Positions 9,557-19,616 of a stretch of 64,000 bases of DNA are shown here, in pieces. Every line of letters starts with the position of its first letter. Positions within the stretch are counted from its first letter, which is position 1. This stretch comes from Whitmania pigra (taxonomy: Eukaryota > Annelida > Clitellata > Hirudinida > Haemopidae). The notes under the pieces were generated by a model. That model was not told the origin of the DNA, made no database searches, and saw only the letters and a program-made list of their open reading frames with translations. The position numbers and the translations under genes were made by a program. The stretch covers positions 62,001 through 126,000 of the forward strand of contig JAJTWR010000049.1 in NCBI GenBank assembly GCA_021613335.1. The letters are read 5' to 3'.

Positions 9557-10561
9557 TCAGCGCCGGGCATCGTTGAACAGTGTGCCGATTTCCTTGCCAA
9601 AACAACGCTGGTAGTATTCACCGACCACGCTGCGTTCGACCTCGTCGCATTTGTTCAAAAACGTCACACGGAAGGCAAAGGCGATATCGTCATTGAAAAT
9701 ACGGGCATTTTCCGCCCAGGTGATGACGGTGCGCGGCGACATGACGGTTGAAATATCGCCATTTATGAAACCAGCGCGGGTCAGATCGGCCATGGCGACC
9801 ATGGCTGTAACGTTTTTGCGTCCCTCTTCGGTGTCGTATTCCGGCAATTTCGACAAAACGATGCATTGCTCGGTTTCTGGCGGCAAATAGTTCAAGGTGG
9901 CGACGATATTCCAGCGATCCATTTGCCCTTGATTGATCTGCTGTGTGCCGTGATACAGGCCGGTCGTGTCGCCCAGACCAATGGTATTGGCGGTGGCGAA
10001 CAGACGGAAATAAGGGTTCGGGCGGATGACGCGGTTCTGATCCAGCAAGGTCAGCTTGCCCTCCACTTCCAGCACGCGCTGGATGACGAACATCACATCG
10101 GGTCGGCCAGCATCGTACTCATCGAACACCAGGGCGACGGAATTTTGCAAGGCCCAGGGCAGGATGCCTTCGCGAAACGCCGTCACCTGCTTGCCGTCTT
10201 CCAGCACGATGGCATCCTTGCCGATCAAATCGATGCGGCTGATATGGCTGTCGAGATTGATGCGGATGCACGGCCAGTTCAACCGGGCGGCAACCTGTTC
10301 GATGTGGCTGGATTTGCCGGTGCCGTGATAGCCTTGGATCATCACCCGGCGATTATGGGCAAAGCCGGCGAGAATAGCCAGCGTGGTTTCGGGATCGAAC
10401 TGATAGGAAGGATCGATGTCCGGGACGTATTCGGATGCAAAGGAAAAATATGCCACCGCCATATCGCTATCGATAGCGAATAGATCGCGCACCCTGGCGG
10501 TCTTATCCGGCGCTGGCAGGGAATGAGCGGGGGTATGGGAACTGACCGACAAGCTACTCAT
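9557..10561 (-). CDS. cobS: CobS, cobaltochelatase AAA+ ATPase subunit
   Basis: A 334-residue AAA+ protein of the MoxR-like CobS family that hydrolyses ATP to support cobalt insertion by the CobNST complex. Walker A is GYHGTGKSS at residues 77-85 and Walker B is LVFDEYD at residues 144-150, followed by [21 protein letters not shown], which is characteristic of CobS. Length matches the family. It lies between the J-domain gene and cobT, all on the minus strand. The order bolA, J-domain gene, cobS, cobT is typical of alphaproteobacteria. Confidence 0.95.
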   Translation of the reverse strand: MSSLSVSSHTPAHSLPAPDKTARVRDLFAIDSDMAVAYFSFASEYVPDIDPSYQFDPETTLAILAGFAHNRRVMIQGYHGTGKSSHIEQVAARLNWPCIRINLDSHISRIDLIGKDAIVLEDGKQVTAFREGILPWALQNSVALVFDEYDAGRPDVMFVIQRVLEVEGKLTLLDQNRVIRPNPYFRLFATANTIGLGDTTGLYHGTQQINQGQMDRWNIVATLNYLPPETEQCIVLSKLPEYDTEEGRKNVTAMVAMADLTRAGFINGDISTVMSPRTVITWAENARIFNDDIAFAFRVTFLNKCDEVERSVVGEYYQRCFGKEIGTLFNDARR

Positions 10562-10599
10562 GCTGTAAACATTCCAAAAAAAGTGAAACCGGTGGGAGA

Positions 10600-11184
10600 T
10601 CAGGCCGTCAGCGCGGCGCGCAAGGTGGTATAGGCCTGGTTGATGATCTTTAGTTTTTCTTCCGCTGCCTTGTCACCGCCATTGGCGTCGGGGTGGTGCT
10701 GTTTGACCAGCAGTTTATAACGGGCTTTCAGATCTTCCAGCGTCATTGGATAGCTCAGTTCGAGTACCGACAAGGCGCGCTCCTCAGCCGGGCTGGTCGC
10801 GCGGCGGCGATGACTGAAAGCGGCTGGGTCCGCCTCGAAGAAGCCAAAATCATCTTGCAGACCGATATCGTGGCGCGTCGTCCAGGCTCTGCCGCCCTTG
10901 CGCGAGCATCCCCCGCCCAAAGGCCAAGTTGGCCGGTCCCAGGTAACGTTGCGGCGGATTTCTTCCTCGATCTCTTCCGGCGTCATGCCGGCACAGTAAT
11001 CCCAAGCGGCATTGTAGGCGCGCACATGATCCAGACAGAACCAGTAATACTGGTTCAAGGAGGTTCGCGCTTTCGGCGCCCGGAATTGGCCATGCCCCGG
11101 GCAACCCGGCATATCGCACGCGCGCAGCGGCTCGGTTGGAGGGTCGGTTTGGCAAAAAAAAGCCCGGTGGCGAGAACGAGACAT
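10600..11184 (-). CDS. J-domain (DnaJ-like) protein upstream of cobST
   Basis: A 194-residue protein with its J domain at the C-terminus (about residues 138-194): [26 protein letters not shown] contains the HPD motif needed to stimulate Hsp70. The N-terminal half has paired cysteines ([10 protein letters not shown] and [22 protein letters not shown]) as in the family found next to cobS in alphaproteobacteria. It lacks the Gly/Phe and zinc-finger regions of true DnaJ, so it is a specialised co-chaperone; the client may be the chelatase or something unrelated. It is divergent from bolA, with 115 bases between the starts. Confidence 0.85.
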   Translation of the reverse strand: MSRSRHRAFFCQTDPPTEPLRACDMPGCPGHGQFRAPKARTSLNQYYWFCLDHVRAYNAAWDYCAGMTPEEIEEEIRRNVTWDRPTWPLGGGCSRKGGRAWTTRHDIGLQDDFGFFEADPAAFSHRRRATSPAEERALSVLELSYPMTLEDLKARYKLLVKQHHPDANGGDKAAEEKLKIINQAYTTLRAALTA

Positions 11185-11299
11185 TTCTTGAGTATGAAAA
11201 GCCCTATCGTTTGAAGCAAGAGCGAGCGCTTGCCTCTTACCCCGCGCAGGGGCAAAATTTATCCGCCCCTGCTCTGTTCCTCAAATTTCACTGGCCCCC

Positions 11300-11626
11300 A
11301 TGAAAAACCCCATCCCCCCCCCCATGCCAGCCCAAGGCCCCGTTGCCCGCGCCATTGCCGCCAAACTCACCGCCGCTCTCGCGCCAACCTTCCTGGAGAT
11401 CGCCGATCACTCTCACCGCCATGTCGGTCACGCCCAACAGAAAACCAGCGCGGGACACGCGCAAAATGCCAGTGAAACTCATTTTTCCGTCACAATCGTG
11501 AGCGCCGCCTTCGATGGAAAATCACGCCTCGACCGGCACAGACAAGTGACAACGGCCCTCGCCGAGGAGCTTGCCGGTCCGGTACATGCGCTCAGCTTGC
11601 GCTGCCTCGCTCCGAGCGAAAACTAA
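11300..11626 (+). CDS. bolA: BolA-family protein
   Basis: A 108-residue BolA protein. These small alpha/beta proteins usually bind a monothiol glutaredoxin and take part in iron-sulfur trafficking or stress regulation. Family features are the helix ARAIAAKLTAALAPTFLEIAD, the H-rich SHRHVGHA segment, SETHFSVTIVSAAFDGKSRLDRHRQV, and the C-terminal LAGPVHALSLRCLAP. A second methionine nine codons in is an alternative start. The gene is divergent from the J-domain gene, in the standard alphaproteobacterial arrangement. Confidence 0.9.
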   Translation: MKNPIPPPMPAQGPVARAIAAKLTAALAPTFLEIADHSHRHVGHAQQKTSAGHAQNASETHFSVTIVSAAFDGKSRLDRHRQVTTALAEELAGPVHALSLRCLAPSEN

Positions 11627-11706
11627 GATACATCTTTTAGTTGTATTCGATCGATGATTCATATCTAATATGACTTGGTCGAGGATTTGGCATTGGGTCT
11701 TGCGCG

Positions 11707-11994
11707 ATGTTACAGGCTGCGTCGAACGCGCTCTCTCCATTGGAAAGCCGCAATATTACGCTTGGCGCGCAACATACCAGCATGCGGCTGGAGCCGGAGA
11801 TGTGGGAGGCGCTGACAGAAATTGCCCGGCGTGAAAACATGACGATCCATCGATTGTGCAGCCGGGTGAATGCTGCCCGTCGGCATCCAAATCGAACCTC
11901 GGCGATGCGGGTGGTCATCGTGGCCTATTTTCGTCTTTTAGCCACCTATTCGCCCCCAGCTCCATCGCTTCTGGATCGAATTCTACCGCCTTGA
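11707..11994 (+). CDS. Ribbon-helix-helix domain protein (RHH_4 type)
   Basis: The 95-residue product resembles the RHH_4 family of small alphaproteobacterial proteins. Residues about 18-50 give the predicted ribbon-helix-helix: SRNITLGAQHTSMRLEPEMW, EALTEIARRENMTIHRLCSRV, then SAMRVVIVAYFRLL. Such proteins probably act as DNA-binding regulators, but targets are unknown. It stands alone between bolA and acs; the 187 bases before acs show no other gene. Confidence 0.75.
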   Translation: MLQAASNALSPLESRNITLGAQHTSMRLEPEMWEALTEIARRENMTIHRLCSRVNAARRHPNRTSAMRVVIVAYFRLLATYSPPAPSLLDRILPP

Positions 11995-12181
11995 AGCGCC
12001 TTTTCCAACGCCTGGCTGAGCAACGGGCGCCGTTGGCGTCGCCCGTGCGACCTTGGAAACGACCGTCGCCATCCTGAAGCCAGGCAGTTTAAGAAATTTT
12101 GCCGCGACGTCGCGCGCGATCGGTGGCACAGTCTTGGCTGATCGTGGAATTCGTCGTTCAGTAAAGAGGAAACGCCACCCC

Positions 12182-13387
12182 ATGTCTGATATTCTGTTTC
12201 CCGTCGATCCCGTTGTTGCCGCAAAAAGCCTGATCGACCGCGCCGCTTATGACCGTATGTACGCCCAATCGGTCCAGGATCCAGAAGCCTTCTGGGGCGA
12301 GCACGCCAAGCGTCTGGTGTGGATGAAGCCCTATAGCCAGGTCATGGATGCCAGCTTCACCGGCGATGTTCATATCCGATGGTTTGCCGACGGCACGCTC
12401 AATGCAAGCTATAATTGTATCGACCGACATTTGGCCGACAAAGCCGATAAAACCGCCATTTTGTGGGAGGGCGACGACCCGGCCGAATCGAAGCGCATCA
12501 CTTACCGCGAACTGCACGAGCAGGTGTCGCGCCTGGCCAATGTGCTGAAAGCGCAAGGCGTCAAAAAAGGCGACCGTGTCACCATCTATCTGCCGATGAT
12601 CCCGGAAGCCGCCTATGCTATGCTGGCCTGCGCCCGGATCGGCGCCATTCACTCGGTGGTGTTTGGCGGTTTTTCGCCCGACAGTTTGGTCAATCGCATC
12701 CAGGATTGCGACAGCGCCATTCTGATTACCGCTGACGAAGGTCTGCGCGGCGGCAAGCGCGTGCCGCTCAAAGCCAATGCCGACGAAGCGCTTAGCCATT
12801 GCCCCAGCGTCAAAAGCGTGATCGTTGTCAAACGCACCGGCGGAAAAATCGATTGGAACGCCAGCCGCGACATCTGGTATCACGAAGCCGTCGCCGCCGT
12901 CGCCGCCGATTGCCCGCCTGAAGAGTTGAATGCCGAAGACCCCCTGTTCATTTTATACACATCCGGATCGACCGGTAAGCCTAAAGGGGTGCTGCATACA
13001 ACCGCTGGCTATATCGTTTTCGTTTCCATGACCCATCAGTATATTTTCGATCTGCGCGATGACGATATCTACTGGTGCACCGCCGATGTCGGTTGGGTTA
13101 CGGGGCATAGCTATATCGTCTACGGTCCGCTGGCCAATGGCGCCACTAGCGTCATGTTCGAGGGCATTCCAAGCCATCCCTCTCCCTCGCGTTTTTGGGA
13201 GGTGGTCGACAAGCACAAAGTCACTATCTTCTACACGGCGCCAACGGCGATTCGCGCCTTGATGCGCGATGGCGAAGAGCCGGTCAAGCGCACCTCGCGC
13301 GCCTCGCTGCGCGTGCTCGGGTCGGTTGGCGAGCCAATCAATCCAGAAGCGTGGCTGTGGTATTATAATATCGTTGGCGAGCGGCGC

Positions 13388-13431
<44 letters not shown>

Positions 13432-14119
13432 TTTGATCACGCCGCTGCCCGGCGCCATCGATCTGAAGCCAGGGTCTGCCACGTTGCCCTTCTTTGGCGT
13501 GCGACCGGTTCTGGTCGATGGCGACGGTAACGAAATCCAAGGCGCCGCCGAAGGCAATTTGTGCATCGCCGGCAGTTGGCCCGGGCAAGCCCGCACCGTG
13601 TTTGGCGATCACAAGCGCTTTGTTGAAACCTATTTTTCCACCTTCCCCGGTTATTATTTCACCGGCGACGGCTGCCGTCGCGACGAAGATGGTTATCATT
13701 GGATTACCGGTCGCGTCGACGATGTCATCAACGTGTCGGGTCATCGCATGGGGACGGCGGAAATCGAAAGCGCGCTGGTCGCCCATGCTAAGGTTGCCGA
13801 AGCCGCCGTGGTCGGCTATCCGCACGATCTGAAAGGCCAGGGGATCTACGCCTATGTCACGCTGATCGCCGGTCAGGAGCCAAGCGAGGAGCTGCGCAAG
13901 GAGCTGGTGGCCTGGGTTCGTCATGAAATCGGCCCAATCGCCACGCCGGACCTCATCCAATGGTCGCCCGGCCTGCCGAAAACCCGTTCCGGCAAAATCA
14001 TGCGCCGCATTTTACGCAAGATCGCCGCCAATGAACACGACGCATTGGGCGATGTGTCAACCCTCGCCGATCCAGGCGTGGTCAGCGATCTCGTGCAGCA
14101 TCGTATGAACCGCAGTTGA
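12182..14119 (+). CDS. acs: Acetyl-CoA synthetase (AMP-forming)
   Basis: Activates acetate with ATP and CoA to acetyl-CoA in the cytoplasm. The 645-residue length from the ATG at 12182 is exactly that of the family; a longer frame from 12053 adds 43 unrelated residues and is rejected. The adenylate-forming signature [11 protein letters not shown] is at residues 259-269, the WWQTETGG motif and the [20 protein letters not shown] hinge region are present, and K605 in [10 protein letters not shown] is the lysine that is reversibly acetylated in this family. A GAGGA lies 11 bases before the start. It appears monocistronic. Confidence 0.97.
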
Positions 14120-14158
14120 CGCGCGCCAAGCCGAACTGGTGAACGCCGTCTTGCGCGT

Positions 14159-15835
14159 CTACGGCATTTCCTTGTTCCCGCTCTTGTCCACGGCCCTGGT
14201 TTGCCGCGCTAGGGCCGTGAGGGCGAGGGCCGTTTCCTCGTTCAAGCAAGCCAACAATTCCGGTAATCCTTCGCGCCGGTCGCAGCGGATGCTTTCCTCC
14301 ATCCGCCGCGCGAGGGATTCGAGCCGCCTCAACCCCAACGTCCCCGCCGACGAGACCAGCTGGTGCATCAGGGCGCCAAGTTGCGCATAGGCATGCGTTG
14401 CCAAAAGACACCCGGCCTGATCGCGAATCATCGGCAGGCAGGAGGCAAAACCGTGCACCATGTTCCGCCAGCTTTGCTCGCCAAGCAGTTTGCGCACTTC
14501 GTTCCCGGTTTCGGTTTCCACGACTGGAATCTCATCGATGCGCTGGCGCGCTGACTGCGCGCAAGCGCGCTCCTCTTGCGAGCGGCCAATCGTCGTCGCG
14601 ACAAAATCGACCAAACGGCGCGGATCGATGGGTTTGGTCAAATAAGCGTTCATCCCAGTCGCCAGGCACCGTTCGCGAACCCCGGCCATGGCATTGGCGG
14701 TCAAAGCCACGATCGGCAGAGTGCCGCGCTGGCCTGGCAAAGCCCGGATCAAGCGGGTTGCTTGCGGCCCATCCATCTCCGGCATCTGCATATCCATCAA
14801 AATCAAATCGAAATCCTGCTGACGCGCGGCATCGACCGCCCGCATGCCATTGGCAACCGCTGTGACATGGAACCCGGCCTTGCGCAAAGCGGTGACCACG
14901 ATATAGCGGTTGATATCGTTATCCTCGGCAATCAACACTCGTCCCCGCCGTTGCGTTTTGCCCATGACGGGGCGCCGATTCTCCAACGGGCCGGCGGCGT
15001 TGCCAAGCTGGTTGTCCGTCAGGGTTCGCAACGGCAAGACGACCGAAAAACAGCTTCCCTGCCCGGGAACGCTGGCGGCGGAAATATGTCCTCCCATCAA
15101 AATGACCAATTCGCGGCAAATCGCCAATCCAAGGCCGGTGCCGCCAAAACGCCGGCTGATGCTGGTATCGGCCTGGGTGAATTTTTCAAACAGGGCCGGT
15201 AACGCATCGGGCGGGATGCCGATCCCGGTGTCGAGCACCCGCAAGCGCATCTTGCGATCGTCGCCAGCCGGCGCGCCAAGCAAACCGATCTCGACCGTTA
15301 CCTGTCCGCTGTCGGTGAATTTGATGGCATTGCCAACTAAATTGAACAGAATCTGTCCGAGCCGACGAACGTCGCCACGCAGCGCCGCCGGGAGCGAGGA
15401 GGAGATCGAACTGGTTAACCGGATATTTTTTTCCAAAGCCTTCGGACGCAATGTGTCCAAAACCGTATCGAGCAATTCCCGCACAACATAAGGCGCGTCG
15501 TTCAATTCGACCCGGCCGGCTTCCAGCTTGGAGATGTCGAGAATATCGTTGACGATCTCCAGCAACCGGGTAGCCGAAGTCTGAATCATCTGCGCCCAGG
15601 CCAGCGGTTCGCTGCCAATATCGCTTTCAAGCAACAACCGGCTCAATCCCAGAATGCCATTGACCGGCGTGCGGATTTCATGGCTGACCGTGGCGATGAC
15701 ATCGAGCTTCGCCCAGCCAGCATTGTCAGCAGCGCCGCTCGAGCGGTCGGTGGCCGCGATCTCCTGTGCAACTGCTTGGTATGGGCTTTTATCGCCGGCC
15801 ATATTGTCGGGGAGCGGGGTATGCGGTTGTATCAT
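14159..15835 (-). CDS. Soluble hybrid histidine kinase with receiver and HPt domains
   Basis: A 558-residue multidomain phosphorelay protein without transmembrane segments or a recognisable PAS/GAF sensor. Order: a short N-terminal lead (about 40 residues), HisKA with VSHEIRTPVNGILGLSRLLL, HATPase with LFNLVGNAIKFTDSG, DTGIGIPPDALP and GGTGLGLAICREL, a receiver domain with the phospho-acceptor in ILMDMQMPEMDG and ALTANAMAG, and a C-terminal HPt-like region with ALMHQLVSSAGTLGL. This layout resembles BarA/ArcB-type relays but without membrane input, so its signal must come from a partner protein. No cognate output regulator is adjacent. Confidence 0.9.
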   Translation of the reverse strand: MIQPHTPLPDNMAGDKSPYQAVAQEIAATDRSSGAADNAGWAKLDVIATVSHEIRTPVNGILGLSRLLLESDIGSEPLAWAQMIQTSATRLLEIVNDILDISKLEAGRVELNDAPYVVRELLDTVLDTLRPKALEKNIRLTSSISSSLPAALRGDVRRLGQILFNLVGNAIKFTDSGQVTVEIGLLGAPAGDDRKMRLRVLDTGIGIPPDALPALFEKFTQADTSISRRFGGTGLGLAICRELVILMGGHISAASVPGQGSCFSVVLPLRTLTDNQLGNAAGPLENRRPVMGKTQRRGRVLIAEDNDINRYIVVTALRKAGFHVTAVANGMRAVDAARQQDFDLILMDMQMPEMDGPQATRLIRALPGQRGTLPIVALTANAMAGVRERCLATGMNAYLTKPIDPRRLVDFVATTIGRSQEERACAQSARQRIDEIPVVETETGNEVRKLLGEQSWRNMVHGFASCLPMIRDQAGCLLATHAYAQLGALMHQLVSSAGTLGLRRLESLARRMEESIRCDRREGLPELLACLNEETALALTALARQTRAVDKSGNKEMP

Positions 15836-16011
15836 GCGCGATATAATAATCTAAAAAGTGTATTTTTAGTAGGCATTCCTAGCTTTCATGAGGATTTTTT
15901 CAACCATAGCGAGCTTAGTCGCCTTTTGAACCGGCGATCGCAGGAAAACGCTGCCCATTCGACCCGAAGCCGTTATAAGAAGATCGCCTCGTTTCGACCG
16001 CAGGGTCTGTT

Positions 16012-17919
16012 TTGCTCGTGCCCGGTGCGTTTCGCCTTCGCCTCAACCGCGCTCATATCGCCTTGATCCATGATACGATCATGGCCGCTCTGGCCTTTGC
16101 CGGCGCGGTAACGCTTCGTTATGGCTTTTCCGCCTTTGACTTGGCGCCGCACATCATGCTGGGCGGCACGGCCATCTATACCGGTTTAGCGGCGATCGTC
16201 TTTCGCGCCACCGGGCTGTATCGCGGCATTTGGCGCTATGCCTCGCTGGATGATTTTATCGCCATTGCGCGCGCGGCCACCTATGTTGTGCTCGCAACCA
16301 CCCTGGCGCTGTTTTTACTGTCGCGCGGCGAGGATCTGCCGCGCTCGTCGTTGATCTTATCCTGGGTGTTCCTGGTCGTTCTGCTTGGCGTTCCCCGGCT
16401 GATTTACCGGGTGGCCAAGGATGGGCATCTGGGCAATTTGCTGCGTCGTTCCAACGAAGTCAGGCGCATTCCGGTGCTGCTGATCGGCGCCGGCGATGAG
16501 ACGGAAAATTTTATCCGCGAAATGCAGCGCGACAATGCCGGACTGTATCGCCCGGTGGCTATTTTGGACGATAAAGGCAAGCGCGCCGGTCAAACCATCC
16601 GCGGCGTGCCGATCGTTGGCGAGTTGAAAGATCTGCCGCGCATCGTTGGCGAGTTGGTCGCCGGGCATCTGCGACCCCAACGCCTGATCGTGACGCGCGA
16701 AAGATTGGCGACGCAGAGCATGGCCTGGCTGGTCGACGAAGCCCAACGCCTGGGTTTGCCGCTCGCCCGCTTGCCGCGCTTGACCGATTTTCGCCAAGGC
16801 CTCGCCGAAGCCGCCCGTTTGGAAGCCAGACCCGTCGAAATCGAGGATCTGCTCAACCGCCCGCAACGGCTGTTGGACCGCGAGGCCGTAGCCCGCCTGG
16901 TTGGCGGCAAGCAGGTGCTGATCACCGGCGCTGGCGGTTCGATCGGCGGCGAGCTGGCGCGCCAATTGGCCGGGTTGTCACCGGCCCGGCTGGTCTTGGT
17001 CGATCATTCGGAATACGCTCTTTACCGCATCGATCTGGAATTGAGCGAACTCTACCCTGATTTGCCGCGCCGCGCGGCGCTGGCCGATATTCGCGACGAT
17101 GCGCGGCTGCAACAAATTTTCGCGCAAGAGCGGACGCATTTGGTGTTTCACGCAGCCGCCCTCAAGCATGTGCCGATGGCGCAAACCAATGTCGAGGAAT
17201 ATCTGCTGACCAACGTTGGCGGCACGAGACGCGTGGCGGATCTTGCCCGCCGTTACGGCGCGCAAGCGATGGTGATGATCTCGACCGACAAGGCGGTCAA
17301 CCCGGCCAACGTCATGGGCGCCACCAAACGCCTGGCGGAGAGCTGGTGTCAGGCGCTTGACCTGCAAGAGGACCGCACCCGCTTCATCACCGTGCGTTTT
17401 GGCAATGTGCTGGGCTCGACCGGCTCGGTGATACCGTTGTTCCGCCGGCAATTGGCGGCGGGCGGGCCGCTGACCGTTACCCATCCCGAGATCACCCGCT
17501 ATTTCATGACCATCCGCGAAGCCGTCGAACTGGTATTGCAGGCTTTGGCGCACGGTCTTGCCGGCAGCGTCGATCATGGTAAAATCTTCGTCTTGGAAAT
17601 GGGCGATCCGGTAAAAATCGTCGATTTGGCGCGGCAAATGATCCGCTTGGCCGGTTTACGCCCGGACCAGGATGTCAAAATCGTTTTTACCGGGTTGCGT
17701 CCGGGCGAAAAGCTCTATGAGGAATTGTTTCACGATCGCGAAGCGCCGATGCCAACTCCGGTGGCCGGGTTGCGGCTGGCCGCGCCGCGTGTGGCCGATT
17801 TGAACGAACTAACGCCGGCATTGGACCAGCTGGAAGATCTGGCCCGCCGCCGCGCAAGCCAGGAGGCGTTAACCCTGCTAGCGCGCCTGGTGCCGGAATA
17901 TAACGCACTTGAACCGTAA
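16012..17919 (+). CDS. Membrane-bound NDP-sugar 4,6-dehydratase/epimerase (CapD/WbpM/FlaA1 family)
   Basis: The 635-residue protein has four hydrophobic N-terminal segments, a CoA-binding-like Rossmann region ([18 protein letters not shown]) and a C-terminal SDR domain with [17 protein letters not shown]. The catalytic segment [20 protein letters not shown] has Met in place of the usual SDR tyrosine, as is normal for the large FlaA1/WbpM subgroup. It should convert UDP-GlcNAc-type sugars for surface polysaccharide or protein glycosylation. The start is uncertain: TTG at 16012 or GTG at 16018, after GCAGGG. purH follows 19 bases downstream. No polysaccharide cluster surrounds it here. Confidence 0.88.
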   Translation: MLVPGAFRLRLNRAHIALIHDTIMAALAFAGAVTLRYGFSAFDLAPHIMLGGTAIYTGLAAIVFRATGLYRGIWRYASLDDFIAIARAATYVVLATTLALFLLSRGEDLPRSSLILSWVFLVVLLGVPRLIYRVAKDGHLGNLLRRSNEVRRIPVLLIGAGDETENFIREMQRDNAGLYRPVAILDDKGKRAGQTIRGVPIVGELKDLPRIVGELVAGHLRPQRLIVTRERLATQSMAWLVDEAQRLGLPLARLPRLTDFRQGLAEAARLEARPVEIEDLLNRPQRLLDREAVARLVGGKQVLITGAGGSIGGELARQLAGLSPARLVLVDHSEYALYRIDLELSELYPDLPRRAALADIRDDARLQQIFAQERTHLVFHAAALKHVPMAQTNVEEYLLTNVGGTRRVADLARRYGAQAMVMISTDKAVNPANVMGATKRLAESWCQALDLQEDRTRFITVRFGNVLGSTGSVIPLFRRQLAAGGPLTVTHPEITRYFMTIREAVELVLQALAHGLAGSVDHGKIFVLEMGDPVKIVDLARQMIRLAGLRPDQDVKIVFTGLRPGEKLYEELFHDREAPMPTPVAGLRLAAPRVADLNELTPALDQLEDLARRRASQEALTLLARLVPEYNALEP

Positions 17920-17938
17920 CAATCCGAAAGTCCCATTC

Positions 17939-19516
17939 ATGTCCGACTATCTGCGCCCCGCCCGGGCGCTGCTCTCTGTTTTCGATAAGACCGGCCTAGT
18001 CGAACTAGGACGCTCTCTTACCGCCGCCGGGGTGGAAATACTATCGACCGGCGGCACCGCCCAAGCGCTTGCCGCCGCCGGCGTGGCAACGGTGGAGGTT
18101 TCGCGGCACACTGGCTTTCCTGAAATGATGGACGGGCGGGTCAAGACCCTGCATCCCAAAATCCATGGCGGCGTTCTGGCTTTGCGCGATCGCGCTGAGC
18201 ATGTCAGCGCCTTGCGCGATCACGCCATCGCCCCGATCGATATTGTCGCAATCAATCTCTACCCCTTCGAGGCAACCGTCGCAGGCGGCGGCGATGTCGA
18301 GGCCGCGATCGACAATATCGATATCGGCGGCCCGGCCCTGATCCGCGCGGCGGCGAAGAATCACGCTTTCGTTGCCGTTCTGACCGAGCCCGGCGACTAT
18401 GCCGGGCTGATCGCGGAACTTCACGCTCATAACGGCACCTCGCCTGGCTTGCGACGCCAGCTGGCCGCCGCCGCCTTTGCGCGCACCGCCGCGTATGACA
18501 GCGCCATCGCCGCCTGGTTCCAAGAGCAAACCGGCGATTTTCCGCCGCGCACTTTCGTCTTTGGCGGCGCGCTGCGGCAAGCTTTGCGCTATGGCGAAAA
18601 CCCGCACCAGCCAGCCGCCTTCTATGTTGGCGCCAAGACCAGGCCGGGCATTGCCACCTGCCAGCAGCTTCAAGGCAAGGAACTGTCCTACAACAACCTC
18701 AACGATACGGATGCCGCCTATGAGCTGGTTGCTGAATTCGATCGGCCGGCGGCGGTCATCGTCAAACACGCCAATCCTTGCGGCGTTGCGCTGGGCAGCG
18801 ATTTGATCGGCGCCTGGAAGCGAGCTCTTGCCTGCGATCCGGTCAGCGCTTTTGGCGGCGTCATCGCCGTCAACCGCCCGCTCGATGCGGCGACCGCCGC
18901 GGCGATCGTCGAATTGTTCGCCGAACTGGTCATCGCCCCTTGGGTAACCGATGAAGCCAGGGCCGTGCTGGCGGCAAAAAAGAATTTGCGCCTGCTCTGC
19001 GCCGGCGCCTTGCCCGACCCGCGAACGCCAACCTTGACGATCAAAAGCCTGGCCGGCGGCTTTCTGGTGCAAGGCCGCGACACCGGGCGGGCGGCGCTGG
19101 AAGAATTGACCGTCGTTACCCAGCGCCCCCCGTGCGAGCGCGAATGGGCGGATCTGAAATTCGCCTTCACCGTCTGTAAACATGTGAAATCGAATGCTAT
19201 CGTGCTGGCGCGCGATGGCGCCGCCGTCGGGATCGGCGGCGGTCAGACCAGCCGGGTCGACGCCGCTCGTAACGCTGTGCGTCAGGCCGCCGAAATGGCC
19301 GCCAGCGCCGGCGAAACCGCCAGCCGCGCTGTTGGCGCCGTGGTCGCCTCGGATGCTTTTTTCCCCTTCCCCGACGCGCTGCTCACCTGTCTGGAAGCCG
19401 GGGTTAGCGCCGCCATCCAACCGGGCGGGGCAATGCGCGATAGCGAGGTCATCGCCGCCGCCGACCGAAAAAAGGCGGCCATGGTTTTCACCAACATGCG
19501 CCATTTCCGCCACTAG
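17939..19516 (+). CDS. purH: PurH, bifunctional AICAR transformylase/IMP cyclohydrolase
   Basis: Catalyses the last two steps of IMP synthesis. The 525-residue product starts [20 protein letters not shown], has the MGS-like cyclohydrolase domain ([28 protein letters not shown]) at residues 1-195 and the transformylase domain with [25 protein letters not shown] and [13 protein letters not shown]. Length fits the family. I chose the ATG at 17939; a TTG start at 17909 overlapping the upstream stop would add ten residues. The neighbouring purE-purK pair is 10 kb away and on the same strand. Confidence 0.96.
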   Translation: MSDYLRPARALLSVFDKTGLVELGRSLTAAGVEILSTGGTAQALAAAGVATVEVSRHTGFPEMMDGRVKTLHPKIHGGVLALRDRAEHVSALRDHAIAPIDIVAINLYPFEATVAGGGDVEAAIDNIDIGGPALIRAAAKNHAFVAVLTEPGDYAGLIAELHAHNGTSPGLRRQLAAAAFARTAAYDSAIAAWFQEQTGDFPPRTFVFGGALRQALRYGENPHQPAAFYVGAKTRPGIATCQQLQGKELSYNNLNDTDAAYELVAEFDRPAAVIVKHANPCGVALGSDLIGAWKRALACDPVSAFGGVIAVNRPLDAATAAAIVELFAELVIAPWVTDEARAVLAAKKNLRLLCAGALPDPRTPTLTIKSLAGGFLVQGRDTGRAALEELTVVTQRPPCEREWADLKFAFTVCKHVKSNAIVLARDGAAVGIGGGQTSRVDAARNAVRQAAEMAASAGETASRAVGAVVASDAFFPFPDALLTCLEAGVSAAIQPGGAMRDSEVIAAADRKKAAMVFTNMRHFRH

Positions 19517-19536
19517 GCATGTTGTTTCGCTGAAGC

Positions 19537-19578
19537 GCCCCCGGTCTCTTGCCCCCGGTCTCTTGCCCCCGGTCTCTT
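19537..19578. repeat. Three perfect copies of a 14-bp tandem repeat
   Basis: The unit GCCCCCGGTCTCTT occurs three times without change between the convergent purH and chemoreceptor genes. It is non-coding in context. Copy number may vary between strains; no function is evident. Confidence 0.85.
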
Positions 19579-19616
19579 ACCGGTGCACGCTAAGCGTTTT
19601 GCCATCGAGCGGCCGG

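Noticed and set aside
8652..9614. Long plus-strand frame opposite cobT
   Set aside because: Antisense shadow of a GC-rich, well-recognised gene; no start signal or family match. The same holds for frames opposite acs (12953-13960) and purH (18041-19513).
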